The notes: generated from the letters alone by a model not told the origin. DNA of 64,000 nucleotides from Lujinxingia litoralis (GCF_003260125.1 NZ_QHKO01000005.1:318142-382141); one strand, 5' to 3'; counted from the first letter of the stretch, positions 18,480 through 28,162 are shown. Translations and numbers: made by a program.

Positions 18480-21400
18480 TCAAGGCGCCGCCGCTTCTTC
18501 GATCGTCAAGAAGTAGGGGCCTCGGGCGACCTGGCCCCCCTCGGCAAGCTGCGACTGGATGTCCAGGCGGTAGCGATGACCGGCCACCGCATCAAAGACC
18601 ACGCTGCGGCGGTTGGTGCTGTTGGGGCCGACGGCTTCCACCACGATCCCCACCGAGGCACCCTGCGCATCGTACTCGCGGATCTCCCAGCCCAGCGCAT
18701 GACGATCGCGGTTGAACTTCAGCTGAGCCTGAACCGGCCCGCTCTCCGGCGCCACCCAGTTAAAGTAGGCGCGGTCGTTGCACTGCCCATGCGCCTCCAC
18801 CAGCGGCAACACCGAGTCGAGTTCGGCAGCCAGCGCCGGGGTCGTGTTGTTAACACCATCGTCGGGGCAGCGCCCGGCCTCGGTGTAGGCGTTCACCTCA
18901 TAGATATGCAGCAGGTAGGGCATCGCCACCTGCCCCTGCGAACGCACCACCACCAGGAAGTCGGTCGCGCTGCTGACCGCATGCGCCAACACCAGATCGT
19001 TGCCCCCGGCTCCGGCGGTGCCGGACTTCAAGAGCGCGCCGTTGAGGCTTCGCAACTCCAGCGCCATCTCCACATCTTCCGACGCTTCAAAGAACGCGGC
19101 GATCTCGTGCGTGCGACCGCCCACCAGCGACACCCGGTACCAGTCTTCGTCTGCGGCACAGGCGATGGGGTCCACGATCGCCCCGCCACTCTCACCATCG
19201 AGCACCAGCGTGGCGGCGAGCTCCGCTCCGTCGTTGCGCTCATAAGGATCCGCACAGAAGGGCAGCGCCGGCTCAGCCCCGGCCACCGCGGCCCACAGGT
19301 CGTAGACCGTCCGCACAAAGGCACCGTCGCGCGGGTGCACCCGCACAAAGAGCGTCTCGCTCTGGGTGGCCTGATAGTTCAGCGACTTCAGGTTCGTGTC
19401 GCCCCGCACCGTCTCCAGCACGGTGCCCGAGGCGTCGCTGAGTTCCAGATCCACCTGACCGAAGCGCGCATTGACCTCCAGCTCCAGGCGCAGCTCTTCA
19501 CCGGCGCTCAGGTCCGTCTGCAGCCAGTGCTCGGTGCCCTCGCACAGGTTCATCGCGCTATAGGCCTGCGCCATCAGCGTGGACGCATCCGCGCGGGTCA
19601 GCCCCACGCCCACCGGCGAATCACAGCTGTCGGCAAACTCCATCTCCAGATCCAGCGTGTAGTAGCTACGCCACTGCTGCGTACCCCCGACGGCGCCATC
19701 GCCATCGATTCGGATCAGGTAGTTGGCCCCCGCGCCGCTGTTGGTCACCGAGACAAACTCGTTATCATCCTGAGTGTTGGAGGAGCCCACCGGCACGCCA
19801 CTCTCGGCGTCCCCGCGGAACACATCCATCTTCAGGTTGCCCAGAGCCTGGGTGTAGAGCACTTCCACATCCAGCGTGGCCCCACTCGGGACAAATACCG
19901 AGTAGTAGTCCTTATCTTCGGGCTCGTCGTTGCAGATCAGCAGGTTCTCGTAGATGCCCACCGCCAGCGACGCCGCCTCACCGGCGTTATCATTATTCTC
20001 AAACGCATCGGGGCACAGGCGGTCGCCGGGACCTTCGTACTGACCATCGTCGTCCACATCGGTAAAGAGCAGCAGATCGTAGTCCACCCGCGCCGCCGTG
20101 GCCGGCTTCACCTGCACCACATACGTCCCGCTGACCTCCGGCGTGTAGAACACCGACTCGTTATCCGTCGTGCTCTCGGCGCTGGCCAGCACCACCGGCG
20201 GGTTCGACGCCGGCGCTCCCGCCGCCGGGCCCCACAGGTAGAGGTTGAGGTCGGCCTGGCTGTGCACAAAGCGAATAAACGCCTCCATCGCCACTCCGGC
20301 CTCCAGCTCCACCTCAAACCAGTCCTCCGACGCATCGCAGAGACGCAATCGGTTGGTCACCCCGGGGATCTCCACCAGGGTCGCGCTCAAGGCGTCGTGG
20401 TTGCCCGAGAAGCGGTCGTCCACACAGGCTCCCGGCGCCAGAAGTTCCACGTCCATCGCGAAGACGTTGCCTTTCACTTCCCGGCGCGTGCGCACGTAGA
20501 TGTACACCTCCCGCGACTGGGTGGCGGTGTAGGCCGCCTGCTGGCTATCGCCCGAAGAGAACGAGGTCGCCAGGCGCGTGCCCGCCTCATCCCGAAGCTC
20601 CAGATCGATGCGCCCCTGACTGGCGTCAAAGGCCAGACTCACATCGAGGGTTTCTCCGGCCTCGACCCAGACCTTGTACCACTGGTCATGATACTCCAAC
20701 TCGCCAGTCGGGCCGCTGGGAAGCTGACCACACACCAGGAGCGGGTCGTAGACCCCCTCCACGATCTCGGCCGCGCTCTCCTGCGTGATATTTTTGCCAA
20801 AGCGATCCGGGCAGAAGGGGTTGCCGTTGCCCACCCCGTTGAGCGTCGTCAGCAGGCGGTACTCCACACGGGAGGGGAACTTCTCCAGCACCTCCAGGTA
20901 GTAGGTCCCCGCGCTGCTGGCGCTAAAGCTCACCGACTTCGACTCGCCAGGGCCCGTATCCTCGGTGATCACCGTCGTGCCATCGGCGCCGAACACCCGC
21001 AGATCGAGCTCGCCCTGGCGCGCATCAAACACAATCTCCCAGGTAAGGGCATCGCCCTCGGCAAGCTCAATGCTGTAGAAGTCGCTCTCCAGCTCACAGG
21101 CCTGCAAGCCCACCAGACCGGTCTGAATGCCGGAGCTGAGCCCCTCCTCGGTCAGCGCGTACGCGCTGGCCAGATCGCTGTTATCCCCAACCCAATCCGG
21201 CGCACATACCGGGCCATCTTCCACCTCAATATCGAGCTGGTAGGGCACGTTGAGCCCCTGGAAAAGCGCCGCCGACAGATAATAGGTACCGCCCTGGGTC
21301 GCCGTGTAGGTCAGCGTCTCACGCAGCATACCGTCGCCCTGGGGCACCTGCTCCAGCCCCGCGCTGGCCAGCACCAGGCAGTCCCGGGGGCCGAAGAGGA

Positions 21401-23300
21401 AGATATCGAGTTCGCCGGCCGCCTCCGCCGCGTTGTACGTGGCAGTCACCGAGAGGGTCTGCTCCGGGAGCAGCTCTACCGCGTAGTAGTCCGGGTCGGC
21501 ACACACCACCAGGTTCTCATAGGTGCCCGGCTCAATCGCCGCGGCCGCGCCGCACGACTGGTTGGGCGAGTAACCATCGGAACACTGGTTGGGCCGCTGA
21601 CGCCATTCCAGAGAGTAGGTGGCGTTGCCTACGCCGGTCATCACGCTCACGCGCAGGGTCATCACCTGCGGCTCCCGGGTGACGATCTCAATGGCCTGAC
21701 CATCGCTTCGCTCCCGCGAGCTGGCCACCACGACACCCTCGGCGTCGTAGAGGTCCAGCGCCACTCCGCCCAGACGCCGCTCGGCGCTGGCCGCAATGCG
21801 CACCACCTGGTTGGCCTGGAGATCCAGCGTATAGAAGTCCGCCGACTCCCCGCACACCTTCAAGTCCGAGTAAGCGGTCTCCGCCGCCAGCTCCCGAGGC
21901 TCGGCCTCGGTCGCCGGGTCAAGCTCATCGCTCTCACAGGCTTCGGGCTCACCGACATCGATCGAAAGGCTGTAGGGGGCATTCGCATCGAGAATCGCGC
22001 CGCGCACCTGCACAAAGTAAGGCGCGCCCTGAGCCACACCGAACTCAATGCGCTCCTGGCCACCATCCACATCCGGCGGATCGCCCGAGAGCACGACCAG
22101 CTCGCCGTTGCTCTGCACCAGCGCCAGGTCGAGGTTACCGATGCCCTCTTCGTACTCGAGCACCGCACGGATCACCTGACCGCTTGCCGCCTGCACCTCA
22201 AACCACTCGCCGGCGGTGTTTTCCCGACAGAAGAAGAGATCGTCGGTGCGCTCAAAGGGAAGCGCCTCGGCACCCAGAGCGTGGGCCTGATCCTGGCTGT
22301 GGTTATCACCCAGCCCGTCCTCCGGGCAGCTCGGCGGGCGATTCACGCAGAGCCCCACGGTGGGATCGGCGGCTTCCTCGGTGGTCGTGCCTTGAGTGAA
22401 GTCACAGAGCTGAGACGCCGCACACTCGCTATCGCTTACGCAACCGCGACAGGTCTGCGGCTGTCCGGCACAAACCTGCCCGGCCACATTGCACTGGTCG
22501 ACCGACTCACAGACCGGCACGCAGACCAGGTCTTCGCACAGAAACTCCCGGTCACTGCCCGGGATCGCGCAGTCGTTATTCGTGCGGCAACCCGCCACAC
22601 AGATCGAGCCCTGCTCCAGCGAGCAGACTTCGCTATCGCGGCAGTCGTCGTTGCTCCGGCAGCCATCGCGGCAAACACCGGGCTCGCCATCCTCCGGCGC
22701 ATCGCAGATCTCGCCACTGCGGCAGTCGCCGTCGCCCTGACAGGGCGGGCGCTCCACACACTCGCTGAGCACGGTGTTGCAGATATAATCCTTGCCGTCG
22801 CCCTGCTGCTGACCATAGGCCCGGCACTGCACATCGTTGGTGCAGCTGCCGGTGAACACGCAGCGCGAAGGCTGCTGCGACTCATCGCAGCGCTGGATCG
22901 TCGGCTGGCACGAGGTCGGCGTACACCCGGCCTCCTCACAGACCATCGTGCGCTCGTTGCAGACCTGCCCCTCGCCACAGTCGTCGCCACCGGGCACACA
23001 ACCGGCACGGCAAAGCCCCTGATCACAGACAGCCCCGCCGCCGCAGGCCTCATGATCCTCGCAGGCCGCCGGCGCGCATTGCCCTGCCTGGCAAAACTCA
23101 TCAAAGGCACAGTCAAAGTCGGACCCGCAGGTCAGTCCCTGAGCGGTGCACACGCCCTCATCATTGCAGCGTTGCCCTTCGGCGCAATCCGCCAACGAGG
23201 TACAGACCTTAACCTCATTGCCATCATCAGAACCGCAGGCCGAAATCAGCATCGCAACCACGGCGAATGCCAGTAGCCTCAGTGAGCTAAACCTTTGCAT
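18480..23300 (-). CDS. Giant lipoprotein with Cys-rich N-terminus and about ten PPC-like domains
   Basis: 1606 aa. Signal MQRFSSLRLLAFAVVAMLISAC with lipobox Cys at residue 22, so membrane-anchored and exported. ATG 23300 is preceded by AGGAAG. Residues about 30-340 carry repeated Cys motifs of the CxxxxDCxxGExC kind (ADCAEGQRC, DCRSGEICD, DCRDSEVCS). From about 350 to the end come about ten repeats of the bacterial pre-peptidase C-terminal (PPC) fold, each with a D(W/Y)(Y/F)xVxLxxG start, e.g. ADFYTLDLQAN, EDWFEVELEAG, DKDYYSVFVPSG, EDWYRVSLVGG. No protease domain is seen, so it looks like a surface adhesion or binding protein. A hairpin with weak termination features follows. Confidence 0.9.
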   Translation of the reverse strand: MQRFSSLRLLAFAVVAMLISACGSDDGNEVKVCTSLADCAEGQRCNDEGVCTAQGLTCGSDFDCAFDEFCQAGQCAPAACEDHEACGGGAVCDQGLCRAGCVPGGDDCGEGQVCNERTMVCEEAGCTPTSCQPTIQRCDESQQPSRCVFTGSCTNDVQCRAYGQQQGDGKDYICNTVLSECVERPPCQGDGDCRSGEICDAPEDGEPGVCRDGCRSNDDCRDSEVCSLEQGSICVAGCRTNNDCAIPGSDREFLCEDLVCVPVCESVDQCNVAGQVCAGQPQTCRGCVSDSECAASQLCDFTQGTTTEEAADPTVGLCVNRPPSCPEDGLGDNHSQDQAHALGAEALPFERTDDLFFCRENTAGEWFEVQAASGQVIRAVLEYEEGIGNLDLALVQSNGELVVLSGDPPDVDGGQERIEFGVAQGAPYFVQVRGAILDANAPYSLSIDVGEPEACESDELDPATEAEPRELAAETAYSDLKVCGESADFYTLDLQANQVVRIAASAERRLGGVALDLYDAEGVVVASSRERSDGQAIEIVTREPQVMTLRVSVMTGVGNATYSLEWRQRPNQCSDGYSPNQSCGAAAAIEPGTYENLVVCADPDYYAVELLPEQTLSVTATYNAAEAAGELDIFLFGPRDCLVLASAGLEQVPQGDGMLRETLTYTATQGGTYYLSAALFQGLNVPYQLDIEVEDGPVCAPDWVGDNSDLASAYALTEEGLSSGIQTGLVGLQACELESDFYSIELAEGDALTWEIVFDARQGELDLRVFGADGTTVITEDTGPGESKSVSFSASSAGTYYLEVLEKFPSRVEYRLLTTLNGVGNGNPFCPDRFGKNITQESAAEIVEGVYDPLLVCGQLPSGPTGELEYHDQWYKVWVEAGETLDVSLAFDASQGRIDLELRDEAGTRLATSFSSGDSQQAAYTATQSREVYIYVRTRREVKGNVFAMDVELLAPGACVDDRFSGNHDALSATLVEIPGVTNRLRLCDASEDWFEVELEAGVAMEAFIRFVHSQADLNLYLWGPAAGAPASNPPVVLASAESTTDNESVFYTPEVSGTYVVQVKPATAARVDYDLLLFTDVDDDGQYEGPGDRLCPDAFENNDNAGEAASLAVGIYENLLICNDEPEDKDYYSVFVPSGATLDVEVLYTQALGNLKMDVFRGDAESGVPVGSSNTQDDNEFVSVTNSGAGANYLIRIDGDGAVGGTQQWRSYYTLDLEMEFADSCDSPVGVGLTRADASTLMAQAYSAMNLCEGTEHWLQTDLSAGEELRLELEVNARFGQVDLELSDASGTVLETVRGDTNLKSLNYQATQSETLFVRVHPRDGAFVRTVYDLWAAVAGAEPALPFCADPYERNDGAELAATLVLDGESGGAIVDPIACAADEDWYRVSLVGGRTHEIAAFFEASEDVEMALELRSLNGALLKSGTAGAGGNDLVLAHAVSSATDFLVVVRSQGQVAMPYLLHIYEVNAYTEAGRCPDDGVNNTTPALAAELDSVLPLVEAHGQCNDRAYFNWVAPESGPVQAQLKFNRDRHALGWEIREYDAQGASVGIVVEAVGPNSTNRRSVVFDAVAGHRYRLDIQSQLAEGGQVARGPYFLTIEEAAAP

Positions 23301-23493
23301 GGGACTTCCTCGTTCGTGAATGAACTTCGCCCGTCAGGGGGGAGGACGGGAGGGTGGGCGGCAGCAAGGCTAGAGAGTTTTGCCTTACAAAGCAACGACC
23401 TAGAAATCGTTGCGCTCGCTCAACCAGGGCCTGCGCCAACAGGTATTTAAGCGCAGTGTCAAGCGATAAAAAGGTAGGACAAGCAGTACAGCC

Positions 23494-23519
23494 GGCGCGC
23501 TCGCCAGAGCGAGCGCGCC
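23494..23519. terminator. GC-rich hairpin, possible terminator of the small unknown gene
   Basis: Perfect 11-bp stem (23494-23504 with 23509-23519) with loop caga, just past the minus-strand stop at 23554. It lacks a T run on the minus strand. Confidence 0.4.
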
Positions 23520-23553
23520 TTGTTCAAATGCCGGCATCGCACCGGCAAACGTG

Positions 23554-24051
23554 TCAATCTCTGGCGTCGTCTTCCACGTCGGCCAGGCGCATCAACATGT
23601 CATCTTCGCTCATCATCTGCGAGCTGGCGTTGCCCCAGATGTTGTTCACCGCGACCAACTCGCCACGGCCCAGCTTTTCGGTGAGGTAGACCGCGTAAAA
23701 GTCGCCGCCTTCCTCCGTCGACATCCCGGGGATGCGATCCAGCGGGGCGCCCGACACCGGGCAGAAGAGCTCGCAGGGCTTTCCGCTCTCAAAGGGCTCA
23801 CTGTAGCTCTTGCTCGAGTCCCCATGAAAAGGGCTGAGCACCACATCTTCTTCAAGCTCTCCCTGCTTGACCCGAATACGCACCCCGGGCTCGCCACTGA
23901 AGCGCGGGCCATCATGGGCGATGATATCTTCTCCGGTCGGACCAAACGCGCGGGTCACTACCACCAGGTAGCCCTTGGTCGACAGGTCGTCGAGACGAGT
24001 GTCGGTCTTGGAATCGCGGTCAAACGGGTTCGTTCGCTGGTTATCGGACAT
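23554..24051 (-). CDS. Conserved-looking protein of unknown function
   Basis: 165 aa from ATG 24051 (GGGAG upstream on the minus strand). No signal peptide or membrane segment. The middle contains CELFCPVSGAPLD, a half zinc-knuckle-like Cys pair, and a preceding SGEPGVRIRV segment; beta-rich. The C-terminus is acidic (EDDMLMRLADVEDDARD). I do not recognise the family. It stands alone between a giant lipoprotein gene and mtnB. Confidence 0.7.
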   Translation of the reverse strand: MSDNQRTNPFDRDSKTDTRLDDLSTKGYLVVVTRAFGPTGEDIIAHDGPRFSGEPGVRIRVKQGELEEDVVLSPFHGDSSKSYSEPFESGKPCELFCPVSGAPLDRIPGMSTEEGGDFYAVYLTEKLGRGELVAVNNIWGNASSQMMSEDDMLMRLADVEDDARD

Positions 24052-24351
24052 CGCGACGGCTCCCTTAAAGCAATGAAACCGGACCATTCCGGCCCGTTTT
24101 TCCTACCGTAAAGCTCTAGCCCTGACAAGGACATGGCGACCGCCCTCGCCGCCCCACTCGCCACGGCGGCACCCGCCTGCGCCCCAGGGGTGTTTTCGAT
24201 TGTCTTGCCCCTCCCCCGCTCCGATACTCCCGGGTGCCGAGCCCCCACCCGGCGGCTCCGTCCCACCCGAGGTTGCCCCGGGCCCTCCCCGGGATCACCT
24301 TCGCCTTGCACTCGCTGACTTCGCCCCCTTGCCCCTGACGCCGAGGCCTCT
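24052..24351. other. Divergent intergenic stretch
   Basis: 300 bases between a minus-strand small gene and mtnB. Contains a run ccggaccattccgg followed by TTTTT near 24079-24102, otherwise C-rich sequence with no gene I can support. Confidence 0.4.
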
Positions 24352-25023
24352 ATGTCCGACTCCCCCCTGCCCTCTCGCGACGCCGCCGCCCAGGCCATGC
24401 TCGCCGCCGCCCGTGACTTCTACCGCTTTGGCTGGCTCCACGGCACCAGCGGCAACCTCAGCGCGCGTCTCTCCTCCCAGGAGGCGCTGATCACCGCCAG
24501 CGGCCGCTCCAAAGGCTCGCTCACCCCCGACGATTTTTTGACCGTCGATCCCGACGGCCAGCCCACCCACAAAGACGCCCCCAGACCCTCGGCCGAAACC
24601 GGCGTCCACATGGCCATCTACCGCGCCCTGCCCGAAGTCGGCGCGATCTACCACGTGCACCACCTCCACGCCGCCCTCTGCGGCAAACGCGACTTCAAAC
24701 AGGGCTACACCTACATCGCCGATGTCGAGATGATCAAAGGCCTGGGGCTCTGGGAGCCCGACGCCTCGGCCCGCATCCCCATCGTCGAAAACCACCACGA
24801 TCTCAAGGAGCTGGCGCAGACCGTGGCCGACTTCCTCGACAGCGATGACTTCTCCCCGAAGATCCCCGGCATCAACCTGCGCAACCACGGCGTCTACGCC
24901 TGGGGCAAAACCCCCGAGGAGGCGCGCCGCCACATCGAAACCTTCGGCTACCTCTTCGAATACAGCTGGCTCTCTCCCATGCACGACGCCGAGAGCCAGG
25001 CCGTCCGCGGCTTCGCCCGCTAA
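24352..25023 (+). CDS. mtnB: Methylthioribulose-1-phosphate dehydratase (class II aldolase fold)
   Basis: 223 aa. Dehydrates methylthioribulose-1-phosphate in the methionine salvage pathway. Features: LHGTSGNLSARLS near the N-terminus, TASGRSKGSLTPDDFLTVD, AETGVHMAIYRALPEVGAIYHVHHLHA with the HxH zinc ligands, and LRNHGVYAWG with the third His. A FucA-type aldolase is possible, but the sequence and nearby mtnP favour MtnB. Weak ribosome site (GAGG). Confidence 0.9.
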   Translation: MSDSPLPSRDAAAQAMLAAARDFYRFGWLHGTSGNLSARLSSQEALITASGRSKGSLTPDDFLTVDPDGQPTHKDAPRPSAETGVHMAIYRALPEVGAIYHVHHLHAALCGKRDFKQGYTYIADVEMIKGLGLWEPDASARIPIVENHHDLKELAQTVADFLDSDDFSPKIPGINLRNHGVYAWGKTPEEARRHIETFGYLFEYSWLSPMHDAESQAVRGFAR

Positions 25024-25050
25024 TCCGCCCCCCCACCTCGCACCACAAAA

Positions 25051-25080
25051 AAGCGCCCCGGGACAACTCCCGGGGCGCTT
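25051..25080. terminator. Bidirectional terminator between convergent genes
   Basis: Perfect 13-bp stem (25051-25063 with 25068-25080), loop caac. The minus-strand exit has a T6 run (serving the acyl-CoA dehydrogenase gene), the plus-strand exit a weaker one (mtnB). Confidence 0.85.
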
Positions 25081-25116
25081 CTACTTTCCTACCTTCTCAC
25101 TCCCCCCCACATCGCC

Positions 25117-26265
25117 TCAGCGCAGCAACATCTTCGCGATCGTCTGCAGCTGCATGTTGGAGGTTCCCTCGTAAATCGCCCCGATCTTCGCATCGCGGAA
25201 GAACTTCTCGGCCGGGTATTCGGTGGTAAAGCCCACGCCCCCGAAGAGCTCCAGCGACTTCGAGGAGACCCGCTCGGCGACCTGGCTGCTGTAGAGTTTG
25301 GCCATCGCGCTCTCCTTTACAAAGGGCAGCCCGGCATCTTTGAGGCGAGCGGCGTTGTACACCATCAGTCGAGCCGCCTCGACCTCGGTGGCCATCTGCG
25401 CCAGCTGGAACTGTACGCCCTGGAAGCTCGCAATCGCGGTGCCGAACTGCTCGCGTTCCTGAACGTAGGCCAGCGCCGCGTCCAACGCTCCCTGGGCCAG
25501 CCCCACCATCTGCGCGCCGATGCCGATGCGCCCCTCGTTGAGCGTCTCAATGGCCACCTTGTAGCCCTTGCCCACCTCACCGAGCACGTTCTCCTTGGGC
25601 ACCTTGCACTTCTCAAAGAGCAGCTCCACGGTCGACGACGCGCGAATCCCCAGCTTGTCTTCCTTCTTGCCGACGGCAAAGCCCTCAAACTCCCGCTCCA
25701 CCAGAAACGCCGTGATGCCCCGGTAGCCCTCTTCCGGCGCCACGTTGGCAAACACGATGTAGAGGTTGGCCTCGGCCCCGTTGGTGATCCAGAGCTTGGA
25801 GCCGTTGAGCTCCCAGTGATCGCCCTTATCGACAGCCCGGGTCTGCAGGGCAAACGCATCCGAGCCGCTGCCCGACTCGCTCAGCGCGTAGCTCCCCACC
25901 CACTCCGAGGTCATCTTCGGGAAGTACTTCGCCTTGAGCTCATCGCTGGCCCAGCGCAGAATCGCGTTATTGACCAGCGTGTTCTGCACATCGACAAACA
26001 CCGACACGCTGGGGTCCACCGACGCCAGCGCCTCGATCGCCAGGATCGCGGTCATGATCGAGCTTCCCGCCCCGCCGTACTCCTCGGGCACCTCGATGCC
26101 CATCAGCCCCATCTCAAAGCACTGCTTGATCAACGCCTGATCGAGCTGCTGAGCCTTGTCCATCGCATGCACTTTGGGAGCGATGGCGCTGCGGGCAAAG
26201 GACGCCACGGCGTCGCGAAAGATCGTTTCATCCTCAGAGAGATGGGTCAGCGGCAGATGCGTCAT
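25117..26265 (-). CDS. Acyl-CoA dehydrogenase (short/medium-chain type)
   Basis: 382 aa, the usual length of this FAD enzyme family. YALSESGSGSDAFAL and LWITNGAEANLYIVFA (FAD/substrate loop) and YEGTSNMQLQTIAKMLL with the catalytic Glu at the C-terminal helix mark it as a butyryl/isovaleryl/short-chain type. No electron-transfer flavoprotein genes nearby. ATG 26265 is preceded by GAGG. It converges with mtnB at a shared terminator. The upstream region holds ACGTG-N7-CACGT. Confidence 0.94.
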   Translation of the reverse strand: MTHLPLTHLSEDETIFRDAVASFARSAIAPKVHAMDKAQQLDQALIKQCFEMGLMGIEVPEEYGGAGSSIMTAILAIEALASVDPSVSVFVDVQNTLVNNAILRWASDELKAKYFPKMTSEWVGSYALSESGSGSDAFALQTRAVDKGDHWELNGSKLWITNGAEANLYIVFANVAPEEGYRGITAFLVEREFEGFAVGKKEDKLGIRASSTVELLFEKCKVPKENVLGEVGKGYKVAIETLNEGRIGIGAQMVGLAQGALDAALAYVQEREQFGTAIASFQGVQFQLAQMATEVEAARLMVYNAARLKDAGLPFVKESAMAKLYSSQVAERVSSKSLELFGGVGFTTEYPAEKFFRDAKIGAIYEGTSNMQLQTIAKMLLR

Positions 26266-26291
26266 AAAAAGGCCTCGTCCTGGGTCAGAGT

Positions 26292-26308
26292 ACGTGGATT
26301 ACACACGT
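26292..26308. promoter_or_regulatory. Inverted repeat ACGTG-N7-CACGT upstream of the short acyl-CoA dehydrogenase
   Basis: Perfect 5-bp arms around GATTACA, about 27 bases upstream of the coding start. Differs from the FadR-type site of the long enzyme, so the two dehydrogenases may answer to different regulators. Short arms; could be chance. Confidence 0.3.
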
Positions 26309-26437
26309 CAATTGGCAGCCCACAGCCTTAGCCCCGGTGCCGGCCCGGTGCAAGCCTCTCCTGCAGAACCCGGCCCCACTTTTGCGCCCCTTCTTCCCCG
26401 CGCTTGCCACCGCCCCCGACCTTCCCCATACGGAGGG

Positions 26438-26465
26438 TTGACACTCCCGGCGCCGCCCCTACTGT
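26438..26465 (+). promoter_or_regulatory. Sigma70-like promoter of the peroxiredoxin gene
   Basis: TTGACA (26438-26443), 16-base spacer, TACTGT (26460-26465), about 85 bases before the ATG. Confidence 0.65.
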
Positions 26466-26548
26466 AGGGCCTCATTGGCGCCCCCGCCCCGATGGGCCGG
26501 GGCTCAGAAGCCCGCATTACTCACGTCTTGACGCACCGGAGTCGCATC

Positions 26549-27073
26549 ATGCTTAAGCTCGGACAAAAGGCCCCCGAATTCACCACCGCCGCCCTCGTGG
26601 GCCGTGAGATCAAAGAGATCAGCCTCTCGGACTACGCCGGCCAGTGGGTCGTGCTCTTCTTCTACCCGATGGACTTCACCTTCGTCTGCCCCACCGAACT
26701 GGTGGAATTCAACAACGCCATCGACGAATTCGAAGACCGCGACACCGTGGTGCTGGGCGGCTCCACCGACACCGCCTACAGCCACCTGGGCTGGGTCAAG
26801 AGCCACGACGACCTGGGCGACCTGAAGTACCCGCTCTTCGCCGACGTCACCAAGAAGATGGCCGCCGATTACGGCGTGCTTCACGAGGGCGACGGCGTGG
26901 CCGAGCGTGGCACCTTCATCATCGATCCCGAGGGCAACGTGCGCTTCCTCAACATCAACGACCGCAGCGTCGGCCGCAGCGTCACCGAGACCCTGCGCGT
27001 GCTCGACGCCCTGCAGACCGATGAGCTCTGCGCCTGCGGCTGGGAGAAGGGCCAGGACACCATCCAGCTCTGA
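26549..27073 (+). CDS. AhpC/TSA-type peroxiredoxin
   Basis: 174 aa thiol peroxidase that reduces hydroperoxides. Peroxidatic Cys47 in FTFVCPTEL. Two more Cys at residues 161 and 163 (CACGW) near the C-terminus act as resolving Cys. Start ATG 26549; the frame is open upstream without a better start. Its own promoter and terminator bracket it. The AhpD-like gene lies next downstream, suggesting an AhpC-AhpD-like peroxide pair. Confidence 0.93.
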   Translation: MLKLGQKAPEFTTAALVGREIKEISLSDYAGQWVVLFFYPMDFTFVCPTELVEFNNAIDEFEDRDTVVLGGSTDTAYSHLGWVKSHDDLGDLKYPLFADVTKKMAADYGVLHEGDGVAERGTFIIDPEGNVRFLNINDRSVGRSVTETLRVLDALQTDELCACGWEKGQDTIQL

Positions 27074-27102
27074 TCCCTGTCCGCGTGCCATTGAGCCGCG
27101 CT

Positions 27103-27138
27103 AAAGCGGGGCGGCCTTCACAGGCCGCCCCGCTTTTT
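27103..27138 (+). terminator. Terminator after the peroxiredoxin gene
   Basis: Perfect 14-bp stem (27103-27116 with 27123-27136), loop ttcaca, followed by TT. About 30 bases past the stop. Confidence 0.85.
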
Positions 27139-27170
27139 AGTTGGGCCCGACGCCTCCCCCTCGGGCGGAC

Positions 27171-27198
27171 TTGCCTTCGGCCCCCTCGCCATTACGAT
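27171..27198 (+). promoter_or_regulatory. Likely promoter of the AhpD-like gene
   Basis: TTGCCT (27171-27176), 16-base spacer, TACGAT (27193-27198), 78 bases before the ATG. Confidence 0.5.
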
Positions 27199-27275
27199 GG
27201 GGCGCGCCCTGACCTGCCCCGACGCCGAGCCCCCCTCGCCATCCCGAGCCCCCCCAAGACCCTCCCGGAGGAACC

Positions 27276-27914
27276 ATGAGCTGGCTTCCCGTCCTCACCG
27301 ACGATCAGATGAACGATGACCAGAAAAAGGTCTTCGCGCGCGCCCTCACCAAACTCAACATTGAGGGCGACGCCCCCGACTGGCTGCGCGTGCTCGCCAA
27401 TGCCCCCCTCTTCCTCAAAGACGTCTTCATGAACCTGGACAAGGGCGTCTTCTCCGAGGGCGCACTCCAGGCCAAGACCCGCGTGCTCCTGGCGGCGGTG
27501 GCCGCCGCCCACCACGGCAACCGCGACGTGGCCACTTTCTTCGCCGAGCGCGCCCGCGGCCTGGGCTTCACCGATGAGCAGATCCACGAGGCCCTGGGCA
27601 TCGCCGCCACCTCCACCTCGTTTAACCTCTACTACAAGTTCCGCTCCCTGGCCGCGACCGACGCCTTTGAAGGCCTCAACCCCGGGCTGCGCGCCTCCCT
27701 CTTCATGCGCCCGACCATGGGCAAAGCCTTCGCCGAGCTGGTCAACCTGATGATCAGCACCGCCAACGGCTGCCCCAGCTGCGTCTCCGGCCATATCCAG
27801 GAGGCCGTCAGCCTGGACATCACCCGCGAACAGATCGACGAGGTCATCCGCACCGGCGCCATCGTCGCCTCGATCTGCCAGTTCGTGAACAGCTCCGAGC
27901 GCTACGCCCGCTGA
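27276..27914 (+). CDS. AhpD-like / carboxymuconolactone decarboxylase-family protein
   Basis: 212 aa, mostly helical. The C-terminal half has the AhpD redox motif NGCPSCVSGHI (CxxC followed by His), as in alkylhydroperoxidase reductants; the N-terminal half looks like a second CMD-type repeat without Cys. Strong ribosome site (GGAGGAACC). Family knowledge: AhpD relays electrons to AhpC in actinobacteria. Here the neighbour is a peroxiredoxin, so a similar role is likely, but a stand-alone reductase is possible. Confidence 0.85.
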   Translation: MSWLPVLTDDQMNDDQKKVFARALTKLNIEGDAPDWLRVLANAPLFLKDVFMNLDKGVFSEGALQAKTRVLLAAVAAAHHGNRDVATFFAERARGLGFTDEQIHEALGIAATSTSFNLYYKFRSLAATDAFEGLNPGLRASLFMRPTMGKAFAELVNLMISTANGCPSCVSGHIQEAVSLDITREQIDEVIRTGAIVASICQFVNSSERYAR

Positions 27915-27934
27915 CATCCGCCCCCCCGGCAACG

Positions 27935-27962
27935 CTGGCAAAGCGCGACTTTTCTGTTATGA
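27935..27962 (+). promoter_or_regulatory. Possible promoter of mtnP
   Basis: CTGGCA (27935-27940), 16-base spacer, TTATGA (27957-27962). The spacing matches the two preceding plus-strand promoters. Weak -35 match. Confidence 0.3.
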
Positions 27963-28162
27963 CTCCACGGCGACCGCCTGCCTCCCTCCCGAGCGCAGAC
28001 CGGTCGCCGTGGTGCGTCTGGCCTTTGCCCAGGCCTCCCGCAACCTTTTCTTGAAACGCGCCCCCGGCGCCTTGCATCTGACTGACGGTGCGCGCAGCCC
28101 CCAGACGCTCTTTTGGAGCCCCGCGGAGCGCGACCACCACCGACTTCAAGGAGCGTTTAGCT

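Noticed and set aside
18576..23276. Very long plus-strand open frame antisense to the PPC lipoprotein
   Set aside because: No domain or signal; arises from high GC. The minus strand has a clear lipobox and domains.
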